This document shows, in pieces, positions 36,915 to 45,577 of a DNA stretch of 64,000 nt; positions within the stretch are counted from its first letter, which is position 1, and each line of letters opens with the position of its first letter. Origin of the DNA: Rariloculus sp963665575. Its GTDB lineage: Bacteria; Pseudomonadota; Gammaproteobacteria; Steroidobacterales; Rariloculaceae. The translations under genes and the position numbers were made by a program. The stretch covers positions 558,001 through 622,000 of the forward strand of contig CAXXDW010000006.1 in NCBI GenBank assembly GCA_963665575.2, in the 5' to 3' direction. Under the pieces are notes generated by a model. That model ran no database searches. It was not told where the DNA came from and worked only from the letters and a program-made list of their open reading frames with translations.

Positions 36915-37337
36915 TCAGCGCGCCCCCGCGTCGCCCGGATCGTCGCCCGCGCCGCCGTCGGTTTCGCGTTCGTCGGGCTCGTCGGGCTCGTCGGGCTCGA
37001 CAACGGCAGACTCCGCTGCCGGCGCCGGCGCCGCATCGACCGGCCGATCGAGCGTCAGCGGCCCGGTCTGTCCGCAGGCGGCGCAAACGACCGCAATGGC
37101 CAGGACCACGATGAGAGGAAGGCGCGAGAGCGATCGCGTCGCCGGCCAGGCCCTGCGTGCGCGGACCCCCCCGTCGTGGCGGCTACGGCGATCGCGGTAT
37201 TCGGGCCAAACTGTGCGTGCGCGGACGGCCTCGGCGCAGCTCAGGATCTTCCGGTCAATCTCGGACGGACCCTGGCCCGCGCGGAGCGCCTGGTCGTTCC
37301 GCAGGCCTTCGAGCCATCGGTCGACGGGCCAACCCAT
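36915..37337 (-). CDS. LptM/YifL-like small lipoprotein ORF, start uncertain
   Basis: The frame contains a lipoprotein signal (LPLIVVLAIAVVCAAC) followed by GQTGPLTL, the CGQ-GPL start of the LptM (YifL) family, then a Pro/Asp/Glu-rich tail with PDEPDEPDE repeats. LptM helps LptD assembly in the outer membrane. The odd point is the start: no ATG, GTG or TTG lies just before the hydrophobic stretch. The nearest usable ones are ATG 37337 and GTG 37352 (the latter overlapping the argH stop), giving about 70 residues ahead of the signal, unusual for a lipoprotein. A run of seven identical bases at 37167-37173 may hide an error. It lies between argH and polA, and its stop is four bases from the polA start. 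Confidence 0.5.
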   Translation of the reverse strand: MGWPVDRWLEGLRNDQALRAGQGPSEIDRKILSCAEAVRARTVWPEYRDRRSRHDGGVRARRAWPATRSLSRLPLIVVLAIAVVCAACGQTGPLTLDRPVDAAPAPAAESAVVEPDEPDEPDERETDGGAGDDPGDAGAR

Positions 37338-37348
37338 ACGCGAAGTGA

Positions 37349-38542
37349 TCACTTCGCCTTGTCCCTGAGTTCGGCCGCGACCTTGCGGTACGCATCCCTG
37401 AACGGCATCCCATGCTCGACGACAAGGGCGTTGGCGCGTTCGGCCGCGTGCAGTTCATCGCCCAGTTTGATGTTGTCGGGGCGGAATTCGATGCCGCCAA
37501 GCGCGTGCGCCATGATCGCGGCGCAGTCGCCGGCCAGGTCGATGCTGCGAAACAGCGGTGCCTTGAGCCGTTGCATGTCTCGATGGTAGCCGGAGCCGAG
37601 CTTCGCCGGTATCGCAAGCGCTTCGATCAGCGCGCCGCTGATCGTCGCCTGGGCACCGCGCACGAGTTCGAAGACATCGGGGTTGCGTTTCTGCGGCATG
37701 ATCGAGGAGCCCGTGGTCATCTCCAGAGGCAACGATACGTACGCAAACTCTTCCGTATAGAACAGCAGCAGATCGGCCGCCAGCCGGCCGAGATCTCCGG
37801 CCAGCACCGCGAGTTCGAATATCAGCGCCGCTTCGGCCTTGCCGCGGCTCAATTGAACCGCCGTGACGGGCTCGTGCACGGCCGCGAAACCGAGATCGGC
37901 CGCGGTCGCCTCACGGTCGAGCGCGAGGCCCGCAGCACCGTAGCCCGCGGCAGAGCCGAGAGGATTGAGATCGGCCCGAGCACGCGCTCGAAGCAGCGCC
38001 CCGGTGTCGTCGGCAAGCTCGGCAGCGAAGCCGCGCGCCCAGAGGTCCACGGAACTCGGCATGGCCGGCTGCATGTGAGTGTAGCCCGGCAGCTCGATCG
38101 CGCCCTGCTCGGCCGCGACGCGTTCGAGCGCGGCGATCGCGTCGTCAGTCAGCGCCGCGACGTGTTCGGCGGCGTCCTTCATGTATAGCCGCAGCGCTGC
38201 AAGCACCTGGTCGTTGCGGGAGCGCCCGAGATGGACGCGGCCGCCGGCCTCGCCGATGGCCGCGACGAGACGCCGTTCGAGCGCACCGTGCACATCCTCG
38301 TCGGCGAGTTCGATCGTCCACCTTCCTGCGGCGTGATCCTCGGCAAGTTTCCCCAGACCGTCGCAGATCGCCGCGCAGTCGCCGGCGTCGAGCAAGCCAC
38401 GGGACTCGAGCATGCGCGCATGCGCGACCGACGCGCGCACGTCGTACGCGACGAGGCGCTCGTCGAGCACGTGATCCTCGCCGGCCGTGAAGCGCAGAAT
38501 CCGCTCGTCCAGCGGCTCGCCCTTGTCCCACAAACGTGTCAT
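37349..38542 (-). CDS. argH: Argininosuccinate lyase
   Basis: A 397-residue fumarase-superfamily enzyme that splits argininosuccinate into arginine and fumarate, the last pathway step. Signatures are the N-terminal VHLGRSRNDQV, the middle YTHMQPAMPSSV, and the catalytic loop GSSIMPQKRNPD. The protein is shorter than the 450-460 residues common in enterobacteria, with trimmed ends rather than a missing core; no extra acetyltransferase domain is attached. It is nine bases downstream of argB and part of the arginine cluster. Confidence 0.94.
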   Translation of the reverse strand: MTRLWDKGEPLDERILRFTAGEDHVLDERLVAYDVRASVAHARMLESRGLLDAGDCAAICDGLGKLAEDHAAGRWTIELADEDVHGALERRLVAAIGEAGGRVHLGRSRNDQVLAALRLYMKDAAEHVAALTDDAIAALERVAAEQGAIELPGYTHMQPAMPSSVDLWARGFAAELADDTGALLRARARADLNPLGSAAGYGAAGLALDREATAADLGFAAVHEPVTAVQLSRGKAEAALIFELAVLAGDLGRLAADLLLFYTEEFAYVSLPLEMTTGSSIMPQKRNPDVFELVRGAQATISGALIEALAIPAKLGSGYHRDMQRLKAPLFRSIDLAGDCAAIMAHALGGIEFRPDNIKLGDELHAAERANALVVEHGMPFRDAYRKVAAELRDKAK

Positions 38543-38551
38543 GGCGGTCTC

Positions 38552-39488
38552 TCAGGCCGTTTGTTCGGCGGGCCGCAACTGGCCGATGTCATCGACGACC
38601 AGCGTCCCCGTGCCTTCGTTCGTGAAGATCTCGAGCAACAGGCTGTCGGGCGACGCATAGGAGATCACATGCACGCGCGCGACACCCCCCGCGAGCGCAA
38701 GCTCGATCGAGGCGACCTTGGGCAGCATGCCGTCGCTGAGGAGGGCCTTCATCGCGCAGGCTCGCAAGCCCGGCGCGGTCGATGTAGGAGATCAACGAGC
38801 GCGGATCGGCGACGTTCTCGAGGATGCCCGGCGCCCCGGTGGCGAGAATGAGCTTCTCCGCGCCGAGCGCGCAGGCGATCTCCGCGGCAACCGTGTCGGC
38901 GTTGATGTTGAGCAGCACGCCGGCGTCGTCGGCCGACAGCGGGCTCACGACCGGGACGAAGCCACTGTCGAGCTGCTTTTCGATGACCGCGGGTTCGATC
39001 CTCTCGATGTCGCCGACGAAGCCGTAGTCGACCGTGTCGGCGACGTCGCCGCCGCGAGCGACGGGGGGACGCCGGTGCGCCCGGACGAGACCCGCGTCGA
39101 CTCCGCTGATTCCGACCGCGGGCACCTCCAGTTCGCGGCAAGCCGCGAGAATACGCCCATTGATCTGGCCGCTCAGAACCATCGATGCGACCCGGAGCGC
39201 ATCGCCGTCGGTGACGCGCCGGCCATCGACGAAGCGCGTCTCCAGGCCGAGTTGCCGCGCGAGCTGGTTCTGTTGCGGACCGCCACCGTGGACGAGCACG
39301 ACCCGGATCGCAAGCTCATGCAGGACGCCAAGCTGCTCGACGAGCGAGCGTGTCGATTCCGCGGACTCGAACGCGGCGCCGCCCGCCTTCACGACGAACA
39401 CCTTGTCCTTGAACATGCGCAAGTACGGAATGGCGTGCCTGAGCGCCGTAACCGCGATCGCGCGTTCGCTTCCGGTGAGTTTCGCCAT
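38552..39488 (-). CDS. argB: Acetylglutamate kinase, frameshifted
   Basis: An amino-acid kinase that phosphorylates N-acylglutamate; 311 residues after repair. The first part has VFVVKAGGAAFES, VLVHGGGPQQNQLA and VPVVSPLSADDAGVLLNINADTV. The frame breaks at the run 38743-38745: dropping one C on the coding strand joins ASLRDEG to LLSDGMLPKVAS, the conserved LxxxGxxxxGMLPKV motif, and the end IFTNEGTGTLVV. As read, the C-terminal 65 residues are out of frame. Unlike Xanthomonas ArgB it has no fused acetyltransferase domain, so N-acylglutamate synthase must come from elsewhere. It lies between argF' and argH. Confidence 0.93.
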
Positions 39489-39494
39489 GGCCTG

Positions 39495-40496
39495 TCAGCC
39501 CCCGAGCATGCGGTAGAGCACGGCCATTTGCGCGACCATGCGGTTGCGGGCTTCCTCGATGACCACGCTGCGCGGCCCGTCGAGGATGCGGTCGGCGACG
39601 ACGACGCCGCGGCGCACCGGCAGGCAGTGCATGAACCGGCAATCCCGTTCGGCATTCTCGAACCACGGTTCGTCCACGCACCACTCCACAAGATCCTGGC
39701 GCAGACCCTGATCGCCGATCTGGTCGCCGTAGTGCCGGGTCGACGACCACGACTTGGCATAGATGACGTGGGCGCCCTCCATGGCCTCGCGCCGGTCGTC
39801 CGTCTCGCTGACGGAGCCTCCCGAGAGTTCGGCGGCCGCGCGCGCCCTGTCCATGGTCGCCGCCGGCAGCTCGAAGCCGTCCGGTCGCAGCACGACGACA
39901 TCCATGCCGCGCAGGGCCGCCATATGAACGGTCGCGGCCGGGACCGCGAGCGGCAGCGCCAGAGGATGATAGGCCCAGGACAGCACGAAGCGCCCCCCCT
40001 GCTTCGGCATCGCAAGATCGTCCATCGTCTTCCAGTCGGCGAGGCTCTGGCAGGGGTGATTGATCGCCGACTCCATGTTGATGAGCGGAACATCGGTCAG
40101 GGCCGCGAGTTCGCCGAATCGTTTGTCGGCGAGGTCGTCCTCGAGATTGCTGCGCTCGGCGAACGCCCGTACGCCGAGCGCGTCGCCGTACGAGGCGAGA
40201 ACCGGTACGGCCTCGCGGATGTGCTCCGCCGCTGCACCGTCCATGACGATACCGTCGCGCGATTCCAGGCCATGGATCGACATCTCCGGCGAAATCACGA
40301 ACGACCCGCCGCCGAGCCTGACCATGGCCGCCTGAAACGACGCGAGCGTTCTGAGTGACGGGTTCAGAAACAGCAGCGACAGGACCTTGCCCTGCAGCGC
40401 GCGCGGCTCGGGACTGCGGTCCAGGCGACCGGCGAGCTCGAGCAGCGAGCCAAGTTCGTCGAGCGAAAAGTCAGCAAGGTCGTTAAACAGTCGCAT
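39495..40496 (-). CDS. argF': N-acyl-L-ornithine carbamoyltransferase (AOTCase/SOTCase family)
   Basis: A 333-residue transcarbamylase. Carbamoyl-phosphate loop NPSLRTLASFQAAM, then INMESAINHPCQSLAD, FVLSWAYHPLALPLAVP and MHCLPVRRG are the marks of the acetyl/succinyl-ornithine branch (Xanthomonas, Bacteroides), not of ordinary ornithine carbamoyltransferase (which has STRTR and HPxQ). At the position that separates acetyl (Glu92 in Xanthomonas) from succinyl (Pro90 in Bacteroides) enzymes, this protein has Ala90 (VMDGAAAEHI). So the acyl group cannot be assigned. The ATG at 40496 has GGAG nine bases upstream. It overlaps the argD stop by about 14 bases. Carbamoylation before deacylation implies a separate N-acylcitrulline deacylase, not seen in this window. 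Confidence 0.9.
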   Translation of the reverse strand: MRLFNDLADFSLDELGSLLELAGRLDRSPEPRALQGKVLSLLFLNPSLRTLASFQAAMVRLGGGSFVISPEMSIHGLESRDGIVMDGAAAEHIREAVPVLASYGDALGVRAFAERSNLEDDLADKRFGELAALTDVPLINMESAINHPCQSLADWKTMDDLAMPKQGGRFVLSWAYHPLALPLAVPAATVHMAALRGMDVVVLRPDGFELPAATMDRARAAAELSGGSVSETDDRREAMEGAHVIYAKSWSSTRHYGDQIGDQGLRQDLVEWCVDEPWFENAERDCRFMHCLPVRRGVVVADRILDGPRSVVIEEARNRMVAQMAVLYRMLGG

Positions 40497-41655
40497 CGTC
40501 AAGGTCTCCGTCGATGTCATTGAGGGCCGCGGCCAGTTGCGCGGCGTGTTGTTCGTCGAGGATGAGCGGGGGCAGCAGTCTCAGCACGTGCGGATCCGCG
40601 CTCGTGCCGGTCAATATGTCGCGCTCGAGCAGTGCGTCGCGGACCGTCGCCGCGCGCGGTCCGGTCACAAGGCCGAGCAGGAAACCCGCGCCGTGAATCG
40701 ACCGCACGGGCCCGCCCCGGCAGCTTGCCTGGATTTGTGCCGAGACTTTTCGAACGCGCTCGAGCAGCCCGTCTCGCCGTACCGTGTCGATGACAGCCGC
40801 GATCGCGGCGCAGGTGACCGGTCCGCCGCCGAAGGTCGTGCCGAGCGCGCCGGGACCGAGCTCGCGCGCAATCTCCTGCCGCATGAGCACCGCGCCGGCC
40901 GGCAGGCCGCCCGCAAGTCCCTTCGCTGCGGTCAGCATGTCGGGGTCGACTCCGAGCAGGTCGGCGCCGAAAGGTTCTCCGAGGCGACCGACCCCGGTCT
41001 GGACCTCGTCGAGGATCAGCAGCGCGCCCGCGGCGTCGCAGGCCGCGCGCGCCGCCTGACAGAACTCCCGCGACAGCGGCCAGGCGCCCGCAAGCCCCTG
41101 GACCGGCTCGAGCATGACCGCGGCCGTCCGATCGTCAATGGCGGCGCCGAGCGCCGCAACGTCGTTGCGAGCAACGAAAGACACGTCCATCGGCGTACGC
41201 GGGAAGCCGTACCAGGACTTCTCCGGCGGCCAGGTGAGCGCGCCGGCCGCGGCCGTGCGGCCATGAAACGCATGTTCGACGGCGACGACCTGGGTCCGCC
41301 CGGTGAGCTTGAGCGCAAGGCGCAACGCATTCTCGTTCGCTTCGGCGCCGCTGTTGACGAAGAACACGCGCTCGAGCGGCGCGGGCGCGAAGTCCGCGAG
41401 CATCTGCGCCGCCTTGTCGCGAACGCCGAGCGCCACGGCGTTGCTCTGGAAGTAGAGCGTTCGCGCCTGCTCCGCGACCGCTTCGACGAGCCGGGGATGT
41501 GCGTAGCCGAGCGCGGCGACGGCGTGCCCGGCGTACAGATCGAGCACCCTGCGGCCCGCGGCATCGATGAGATGTACCCCCTCGCCGCCAACCGGCTCGA
41601 ACGGCACGATCGGGTACACCTCGTCCAGGTGCGCAGAGGCTGGCCTGGCGTTCAT
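40483..41655 (-). CDS. argD: Acetyl(succinyl)ornithine aminotransferase
   Basis: A 390-residue class III PLP aminotransferase. It has VFFVNSGAEANENALRLAL, FHGRTAAAGALT, LILDEVQTGVGRLG and the PLP Lys in MLTAAKGLAGGLPAGAV, then GTTFGGGPVTCAA. It converts N-acylglutamate semialdehyde to N-acylornithine with glutamate. The start at 41655 touches the argC stop by one base (TGATG). Length and motifs are ordinary. Family members accept both acetyl and succinyl substrates, so it does not settle the acyl type. Confidence 0.95.
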   Translation of the reverse strand: MNARPASAHLDEVYPIVPFEPVGGEGVHLIDAAGRRVLDLYAGHAVAALGYAHPRLVEAVAEQARTLYFQSNAVALGVRDKAAQMLADFAPAPLERVFFVNSGAEANENALRLALKLTGRTQVVAVEHAFHGRTAAAGALTWPPEKSWYGFPRTPMDVSFVARNDVAALGAAIDDRTAAVMLEPVQGLAGAWPLSREFCQAARAACDAAGALLILDEVQTGVGRLGEPFGADLLGVDPDMLTAAKGLAGGLPAGAVLMRQEIARELGPGALGTTFGGGPVTCAAIAAVIDTVRRDGLLERVRKVSAQIQASCRGGPVRSIHGAGFLLGLVTGPRAATVRDALLERDILTGTSADPHVLRLLPPLILDEQHAAQLAAALNDIDGDLDDATV

Positions 41656-42788
41656 CAGACCCAGCCTGCCGCGGGCGCCGTCAGGCCCAGGCTCTCCGGC
41701 AGTCCGAGCAGGCGGTTGACCCACTGGATGCTGCCGCCCGCGGCCCCCTTGACGAGATTGTCTAGCACGGAGCACACGACGATGGTGTCGCCGTCGACGG
41801 CAACGCTCAGATGCGCGTAGTTGCTGCCGACGATGTCCTTGACGCGCGGCGGCGTCGAACCGACGCGGACGAACCCGGAACCGGAGTAGTAGTCCGCGAG
41901 CACCGCCTGCAGCTCGGTGGCGACCCTGCCATCGCGGCCGGTCATGGATTCACCCGCTCCGATGGCCCCCTCGTGTTTCATCAGTTCGGCGGCGTCCTTG
42001 CCGCTGCTGCCTGCGCAAAAGATCGTCGCGTGGATTCCGCGTGCCATGGGCCCGGAATGCGGCACGAAATGCAGCTCGATCTCCCGACCCGCGGCCGCGT
42101 GGGCCAGTGCCCGCACTTCCGGCGCATGCCGGTGCGCGAGCGGCAGGTAGGCGAAGAGATTGCTCTGCCGGACCGGATGGTGGGTCGTGTCGCGCGGCGT
42201 CCGTCCCGCTCCGGTGCTGCCGGTGACAGCGCTGACATAGAACGGCCCCGAACAGGCGCCCGCCTTCACCAGCGGCACGATCGCAAGCAGCATGGTCGTG
42301 GCGAAGCAGCCGGGATGCGCCGCATGCGGCGTGTCGATGTGCGGTGAATGCTCCGGCACGGCACAGAGAAACTCGGGCAGCCGCCCGGGCGCTGCGTGCG
42401 GCTGCTTGTAGACCGAAGCGAACGCGTCCGCGTCGCTGAAGCGAAAATCGGCCGAGGCATCGACGACGGTCAGCTTGACGCCGGCCGCTTCGGCAGCGTC
42501 GAGCAGCCGCGCGACCATCGCGGCCGAGGCGCCGTGCGGCGCGGCGGAGAGCACGATCCAGTGCGGCGCATTCGCAAGACCGTCGATCGCGGCGTCGAAC
42601 GAGGCGAAGCGCGCCTCGGGGTAGCAGGGCCCCAGGTGCGCGAAGCTCTCCGCCAGCAATCCGCCCGCGCGGCTCGTCGAAACCGCCGCACCGAGTTCGA
42701 GTTGCGGATGGGCCGCGACGAGACGCAGCATTTCCCCGCCGACGTATCCGGTGCCGCCGAGGACGATGACCGGCCACGACCGGCTCAC
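41655..42788 (-). CDS. argC: N-acetyl-gamma-glutamyl-phosphate reductase
   Basis: A 377-residue NADPH-dependent dehydrogenase. The Rossmann start is VIVLGGTGYVGGEMLRL. The catalytic Cys is in AHPGCFATTMLLA, and the catalytic His is in HFVPHSGPMARGIHATIF. It reduces the acylglutamyl phosphate made by ArgB. Family length is about 310-350, so it is slightly long. It is coupled to its neighbours: four-base overlap with the unknown P-loop gene upstream and a one-base overlap with argD downstream. Confidence 0.95.
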   Translation of the reverse strand: MSRSWPVIVLGGTGYVGGEMLRLVAAHPQLELGAAVSTSRAGGLLAESFAHLGPCYPEARFASFDAAIDGLANAPHWIVLSAAPHGASAAMVARLLDAAEAAGVKLTVVDASADFRFSDADAFASVYKQPHAAPGRLPEFLCAVPEHSPHIDTPHAAHPGCFATTMLLAIVPLVKAGACSGPFYVSAVTGSTGAGRTPRDTTHHPVRQSNLFAYLPLAHRHAPEVRALAHAAAGREIELHFVPHSGPMARGIHATIFCAGSSGKDAAELMKHEGAIGAGESMTGRDGRVATELQAVLADYYSGSGFVRVGSTPPRVKDIVGSNYAHLSVAVDGDTIVVCSVLDNLVKGAAGGSIQWVNRLLGLPESLGLTAPAAGWV

Positions 42789-43858
42789 AGCGATGCCTCC
42801 GCCGGCGCCTGCCCGAGACCGATCGCCCCCTGCACGAAGTCGCCGAGTTCACTGCCCGCAGTGAACGCGTTCAACGCGCTGACACCGCAACGCCGCTCGA
42901 TGATCTCGATGCCGACCTGGTTGTCCGTCGCAGGTCCCGTGACGAGTGTGGGCGAAACGCCGAACTCGTCGCGCAATAGCGTCACACCGCCCCAGGCGGC
43001 TACCGGATCGTTCGCGCAGAGCACCACGGCCGACAGCACCTGGCGGATCTCGGGATCGCGCAGGATCGCCTGCACTCCGTAGGCTCCAAGCAGGCCGTCG
43101 CCGAGCTCGAACACGATCGCGTCGGGTTTGCCGCGACCGAGTTCGGCGAGCAGGCTGCGCGTCAGGGCAGGCGCGTTGTCCGGCGTAGTCGCGACGATGC
43201 CGTAGTCGGAAAATATCCCGGTATTGCGAGCGCCCGCGTCAGCCATCGCGAGGATGTCGCGGCGCAGCGCGACGCCCGTGGCCTTGAACGCGTCGACGCT
43301 GAGCCCGTTCTGGCGGAACCGGCTGATCAGTGCGCACGCGGCCACGGTTTTTCCCGAATCCATGCAGGTTCCGGCGAGTGCGATGACAGGTGTCTGCAGG
43401 CGCGCGAGAGCGCCAGGCGATGCCAGCTCCGCTTTGGCCACGCGCGCCGGCACGCCCACCCGCTGGCCGAGAAACGGAAACTCGAGCACGACGCCGAGCA
43501 CGCGGCAGTCGAACGGATTGCCATGCGTGGGATTGACCGAGTCGCAGATGCCGAGCACGCCGCCGAGATTCAGCAACTGAACGACGTCACCGGGCGCGAG
43601 CTGCTCGGGCAAGTGGCCGGAATAGCCGAAGAGCGCCTTGCGATGGCCCAGCGCGCCGACGATGACATCGCCCCGCTTGAGCCTCGCCATTCTGCCGCTC
43701 ACAAGCTCGAGCGTGTTGTAGCGCGACTTCTGGTTCAGGACCTCGACGGCCACGAGGACCCCTTCGTCGCACGGAATCTCCGGGCTCACACGGATCTCGT
43801 TCGGCAACTCCGCGCCGATGGCCACCGAGGCGATCTTGTCGACAAGGACCGAACGCAT
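42785..43858 (-). CDS. Unrecognised P-loop protein inside the arginine operon
   Basis: A 357-residue protein I do not recognise. Residues 1-150 are a beta-rich domain (VLVAVEVLNQKSRYNTLEL, GDVIVGALGHRKALFGYSG, LLNLGGVLGICDSVNP). From about 150 a P-loop NTPase-like domain follows: ALAGTCMDSGKTVAACALI (Walker A), then KATGVALRRDILAMADAGA and an acidic VFELGDGLLGAYGVQAIL. The fold order resembles the dethiobiotin-synthetase/MobB/DUF1611 type of P-loop enzyme, without matching one. Its start is one base from the argG stop, and its stop overlaps the argC start by four bases (ATGA), so it is cotranslated with arginine enzymes. A role in arginine synthesis or its control is inference from this position. 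Confidence 0.8.
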   Translation of the reverse strand: MRSVLVDKIASVAIGAELPNEIRVSPEIPCDEGVLVAVEVLNQKSRYNTLELVSGRMARLKRGDVIVGALGHRKALFGYSGHLPEQLAPGDVVQLLNLGGVLGICDSVNPTHGNPFDCRVLGVVLEFPFLGQRVGVPARVAKAELASPGALARLQTPVIALAGTCMDSGKTVAACALISRFRQNGLSVDAFKATGVALRRDILAMADAGARNTGIFSDYGIVATTPDNAPALTRSLLAELGRGKPDAIVFELGDGLLGAYGVQAILRDPEIRQVLSAVVLCANDPVAAWGGVTLLRDEFGVSPTLVTGPATDNQVGIEIIERRCGVSALNAFTAGSELGDFVQGAIGLGQAPAEASL

Positions 43859-43859
43859 C

Positions 43860-45092
43860 TCAGTCTCCCTCGGCACGCGTGTGCAGCATGCCCGGCAGCG
43901 AGACGATCCGGGAGAAACCGAGCGCGTCGGCGCTCGTCCACTCGCCGGCGGACTCCCCGTACTTGCCGCGGCTTGCAGCCATGAGCGAGTGCGGCGAGGC
44001 CGTGCCGAGCACGAACACACTGCCCGGCCGCAACTGGCAACGTACGGTGCCGCTGACCCGCGTCTGCGACGACTCGAGCAGCGCTTCGATGTCGGCGCAC
44101 ACCGGGTCGAGTTGCCGGCCCTCGTGGATGAGGTCGCCGTAGACCTGGCCGAGCTGTTCCTTGACCCGCGCCTGCATGGCGCTCAGGGTGAGTTTCTCGA
44201 GTTCGCGGTGCGCGGCGATCAGGATCTCCGCCGCTGGCGCTTCGAATGCCACGCGGCCCTTGGTGCCGATGATCGTGTCGCCGAGATGGATGCCGCGGCC
44301 GATGGCGTAGGCCTGGCCGATCGCCTCGAGCCGCTCGAGCAGCGTCACCGGATCGAGGCGTTCGCCGTCGATCGTCGTCGGTACCCCGCGTTCGAAGCCG
44401 AGCTCCACCTCACGCGGTTCGCGCGGCGCGTCGAAGGCGCCGGCGCTCAATACCCAGGCGGACTCCGGAATGCAGTCCACCGAATCGAGCGTTTCCGTGC
44501 CGCCGATCGTCACGCCCCAGAGCCCCCGATTGATCGAGTACGCCGAACCGCCCTGCGGCGTCGGCATGCCGCGTTCCTCGAGAAACCCGAGTTGATCCGC
44601 TCGAGCCCAGGCGTGGTCGCGAACCGGCGCAAGCACCTCCAGTTCCGGGGCGAGCGCCTTGAGGATGATCTCGAAGCGCACCTGGTCGTTGCCGGCGGCC
44701 GTGCAGCCATGCGCGACGCTCGCCGCGCCGAGACCGGTCGCGACCCGCGCAAGATGCGCCGCCTGCACGCCGCGCTCGGCGCCCACGCACAGCGGGTAGA
44801 GCTGCCCGCGCCGCACGTTGCCCATGATCAGGTACTTGAGCACCGAGTCGAAGAACTCCTCGCGAGCCTCGACGAGCACATGATCGGCGGCGCCGAGCGC
44901 AAGCGCTCGCTCCCGCAGCGCGCTCGCCGCCGTGCCATCGAGTCCACCCGTATTGACGGTCACCGTGACGACCGGACGGCCGTAGGTCTCGGTGAGCCAG
45001 GGAATGCAGAACGATGTATCCAGACCGCCCGAGAATGCGAGCACGATCGGGTTGCCGTTGCCCCTCGTCGTCCCGTTGTTGCCTGTAGTCAC
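43860..45092 (-). CDS. argG: Argininosuccinate synthase
   Basis: A 410-residue N-type ATP pyrophosphatase that joins citrulline and aspartate. The P-loop is VLAFSGGLDTSFC, followed by VAHGCTAAGNDQVRFE and SAYSINRGLWGVTIGG. The N-terminal dozen residues are a poorly conserved TG/N-rich tail. The next start lies one base downstream of its stop, and its own start overlaps the argR stop by four bases. It belongs to the arginine cluster that runs down to argH. Confidence 0.95.
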   Translation of the reverse strand: MTTGNNGTTRGNGNPIVLAFSGGLDTSFCIPWLTETYGRPVVTVTVNTGGLDGTAASALRERALALGAADHVLVEAREEFFDSVLKYLIMGNVRRGQLYPLCVGAERGVQAAHLARVATGLGAASVAHGCTAAGNDQVRFEIILKALAPELEVLAPVRDHAWARADQLGFLEERGMPTPQGGSAYSINRGLWGVTIGGTETLDSVDCIPESAWVLSAGAFDAPREPREVELGFERGVPTTIDGERLDPVTLLERLEAIGQAYAIGRGIHLGDTIIGTKGRVAFEAPAAEILIAAHRELEKLTLSAMQARVKEQLGQVYGDLIHEGRQLDPVCADIEALLESSQTRVSGTVRCQLRPGSVFVLGTASPHSLMAASRGKYGESAGEWTSADALGFSRIVSLPGMLHTRAEGD

Positions 45093-45556
45093 TGTGATGC
45101 CTCGCTCAGGTACTGCCGCAGCCTGCTCCGTACGCGGCGCTGCGTCGCTGCGCTGGAGGTCGCAACGAAGATCGTGTCGTCGCCCGACAACGTGCCGACG
45201 ATCTCCGGGCAGCCCACCCGGTCGAGCGTGAGCGCCACGCGCTGTGCCGCGCCGACTGCCGTCGAAATCACGAGCAGGTGCGGACCTGCCGGACGAACTT
45301 CGCGAACGAACTGCCCGATGACCTCGAGCGGCCGCGCCGCACCGCCCCCGCTGCGCTCCGGGAGGCGATAGCGGTCGCCGAACCTGGCTGCGCCGAGATT
45401 GCGCAAATCGCGGCTCACGCTAGACTGCGTTGCCGGATAACCTTCGGCTCGCAGCAACTCGACGAGCTCCGATTGGCGCGCGATCTCGTGCGCCTCGAGC
45501 AGCCTGGCAATCGCTTGCCGACGTTCGAGCTGCTGCTGGACGGTGACTGCGGGCAT
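45089..45556 (-). CDS. argR: Arginine repressor ArgR
   Basis: A 155-residue repressor (E. coli: 156). The N-terminal winged helix has RRQAIARLLEAHEIARQSELVELL and QSSVSRDLRNLGAAR. The C-terminal hexamerisation/arginine-binding domain has LLVISTAVGAAQRVALTLDR and EIVGTLSGDDTIFVA. The start is placed at ATG 45556, which has AGG eight to nine bases upstream and gives the standard length; the in-frame codons at 45571 and 45583 would extend into the operator palindrome. It heads the arginine operon and overlaps argG by four bases, so it presumably represses its own operon. Confidence 0.92.
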   Translation of the reverse strand: MPAVTVQQQLERRQAIARLLEAHEIARQSELVELLRAEGYPATQSSVSRDLRNLGAARFGDRYRLPERSGGGAARPLEVIGQFVREVRPAGPHLLVISTAVGAAQRVALTLDRVGCPEIVGTLSGDDTIFVATSSAATQRRVRSRLRQYLSEASQ

Positions 45557-45577
45557 CGTGGGAACCTGCATGAAAAC

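Noticed and set aside
34049..37114. A 1021-codon open frame antisense to polA
   Set aside because: Its composition is the complement shadow of a high-GC gene (rich in Arg, His, Leu), with no domain or ribosome site; polA on the other strand is unmistakable.
39316..40093. Open frames antisense and overlapping argF'/argB
   Set aside because: No recognisable protein features; explained by codon bias of the arginine genes.
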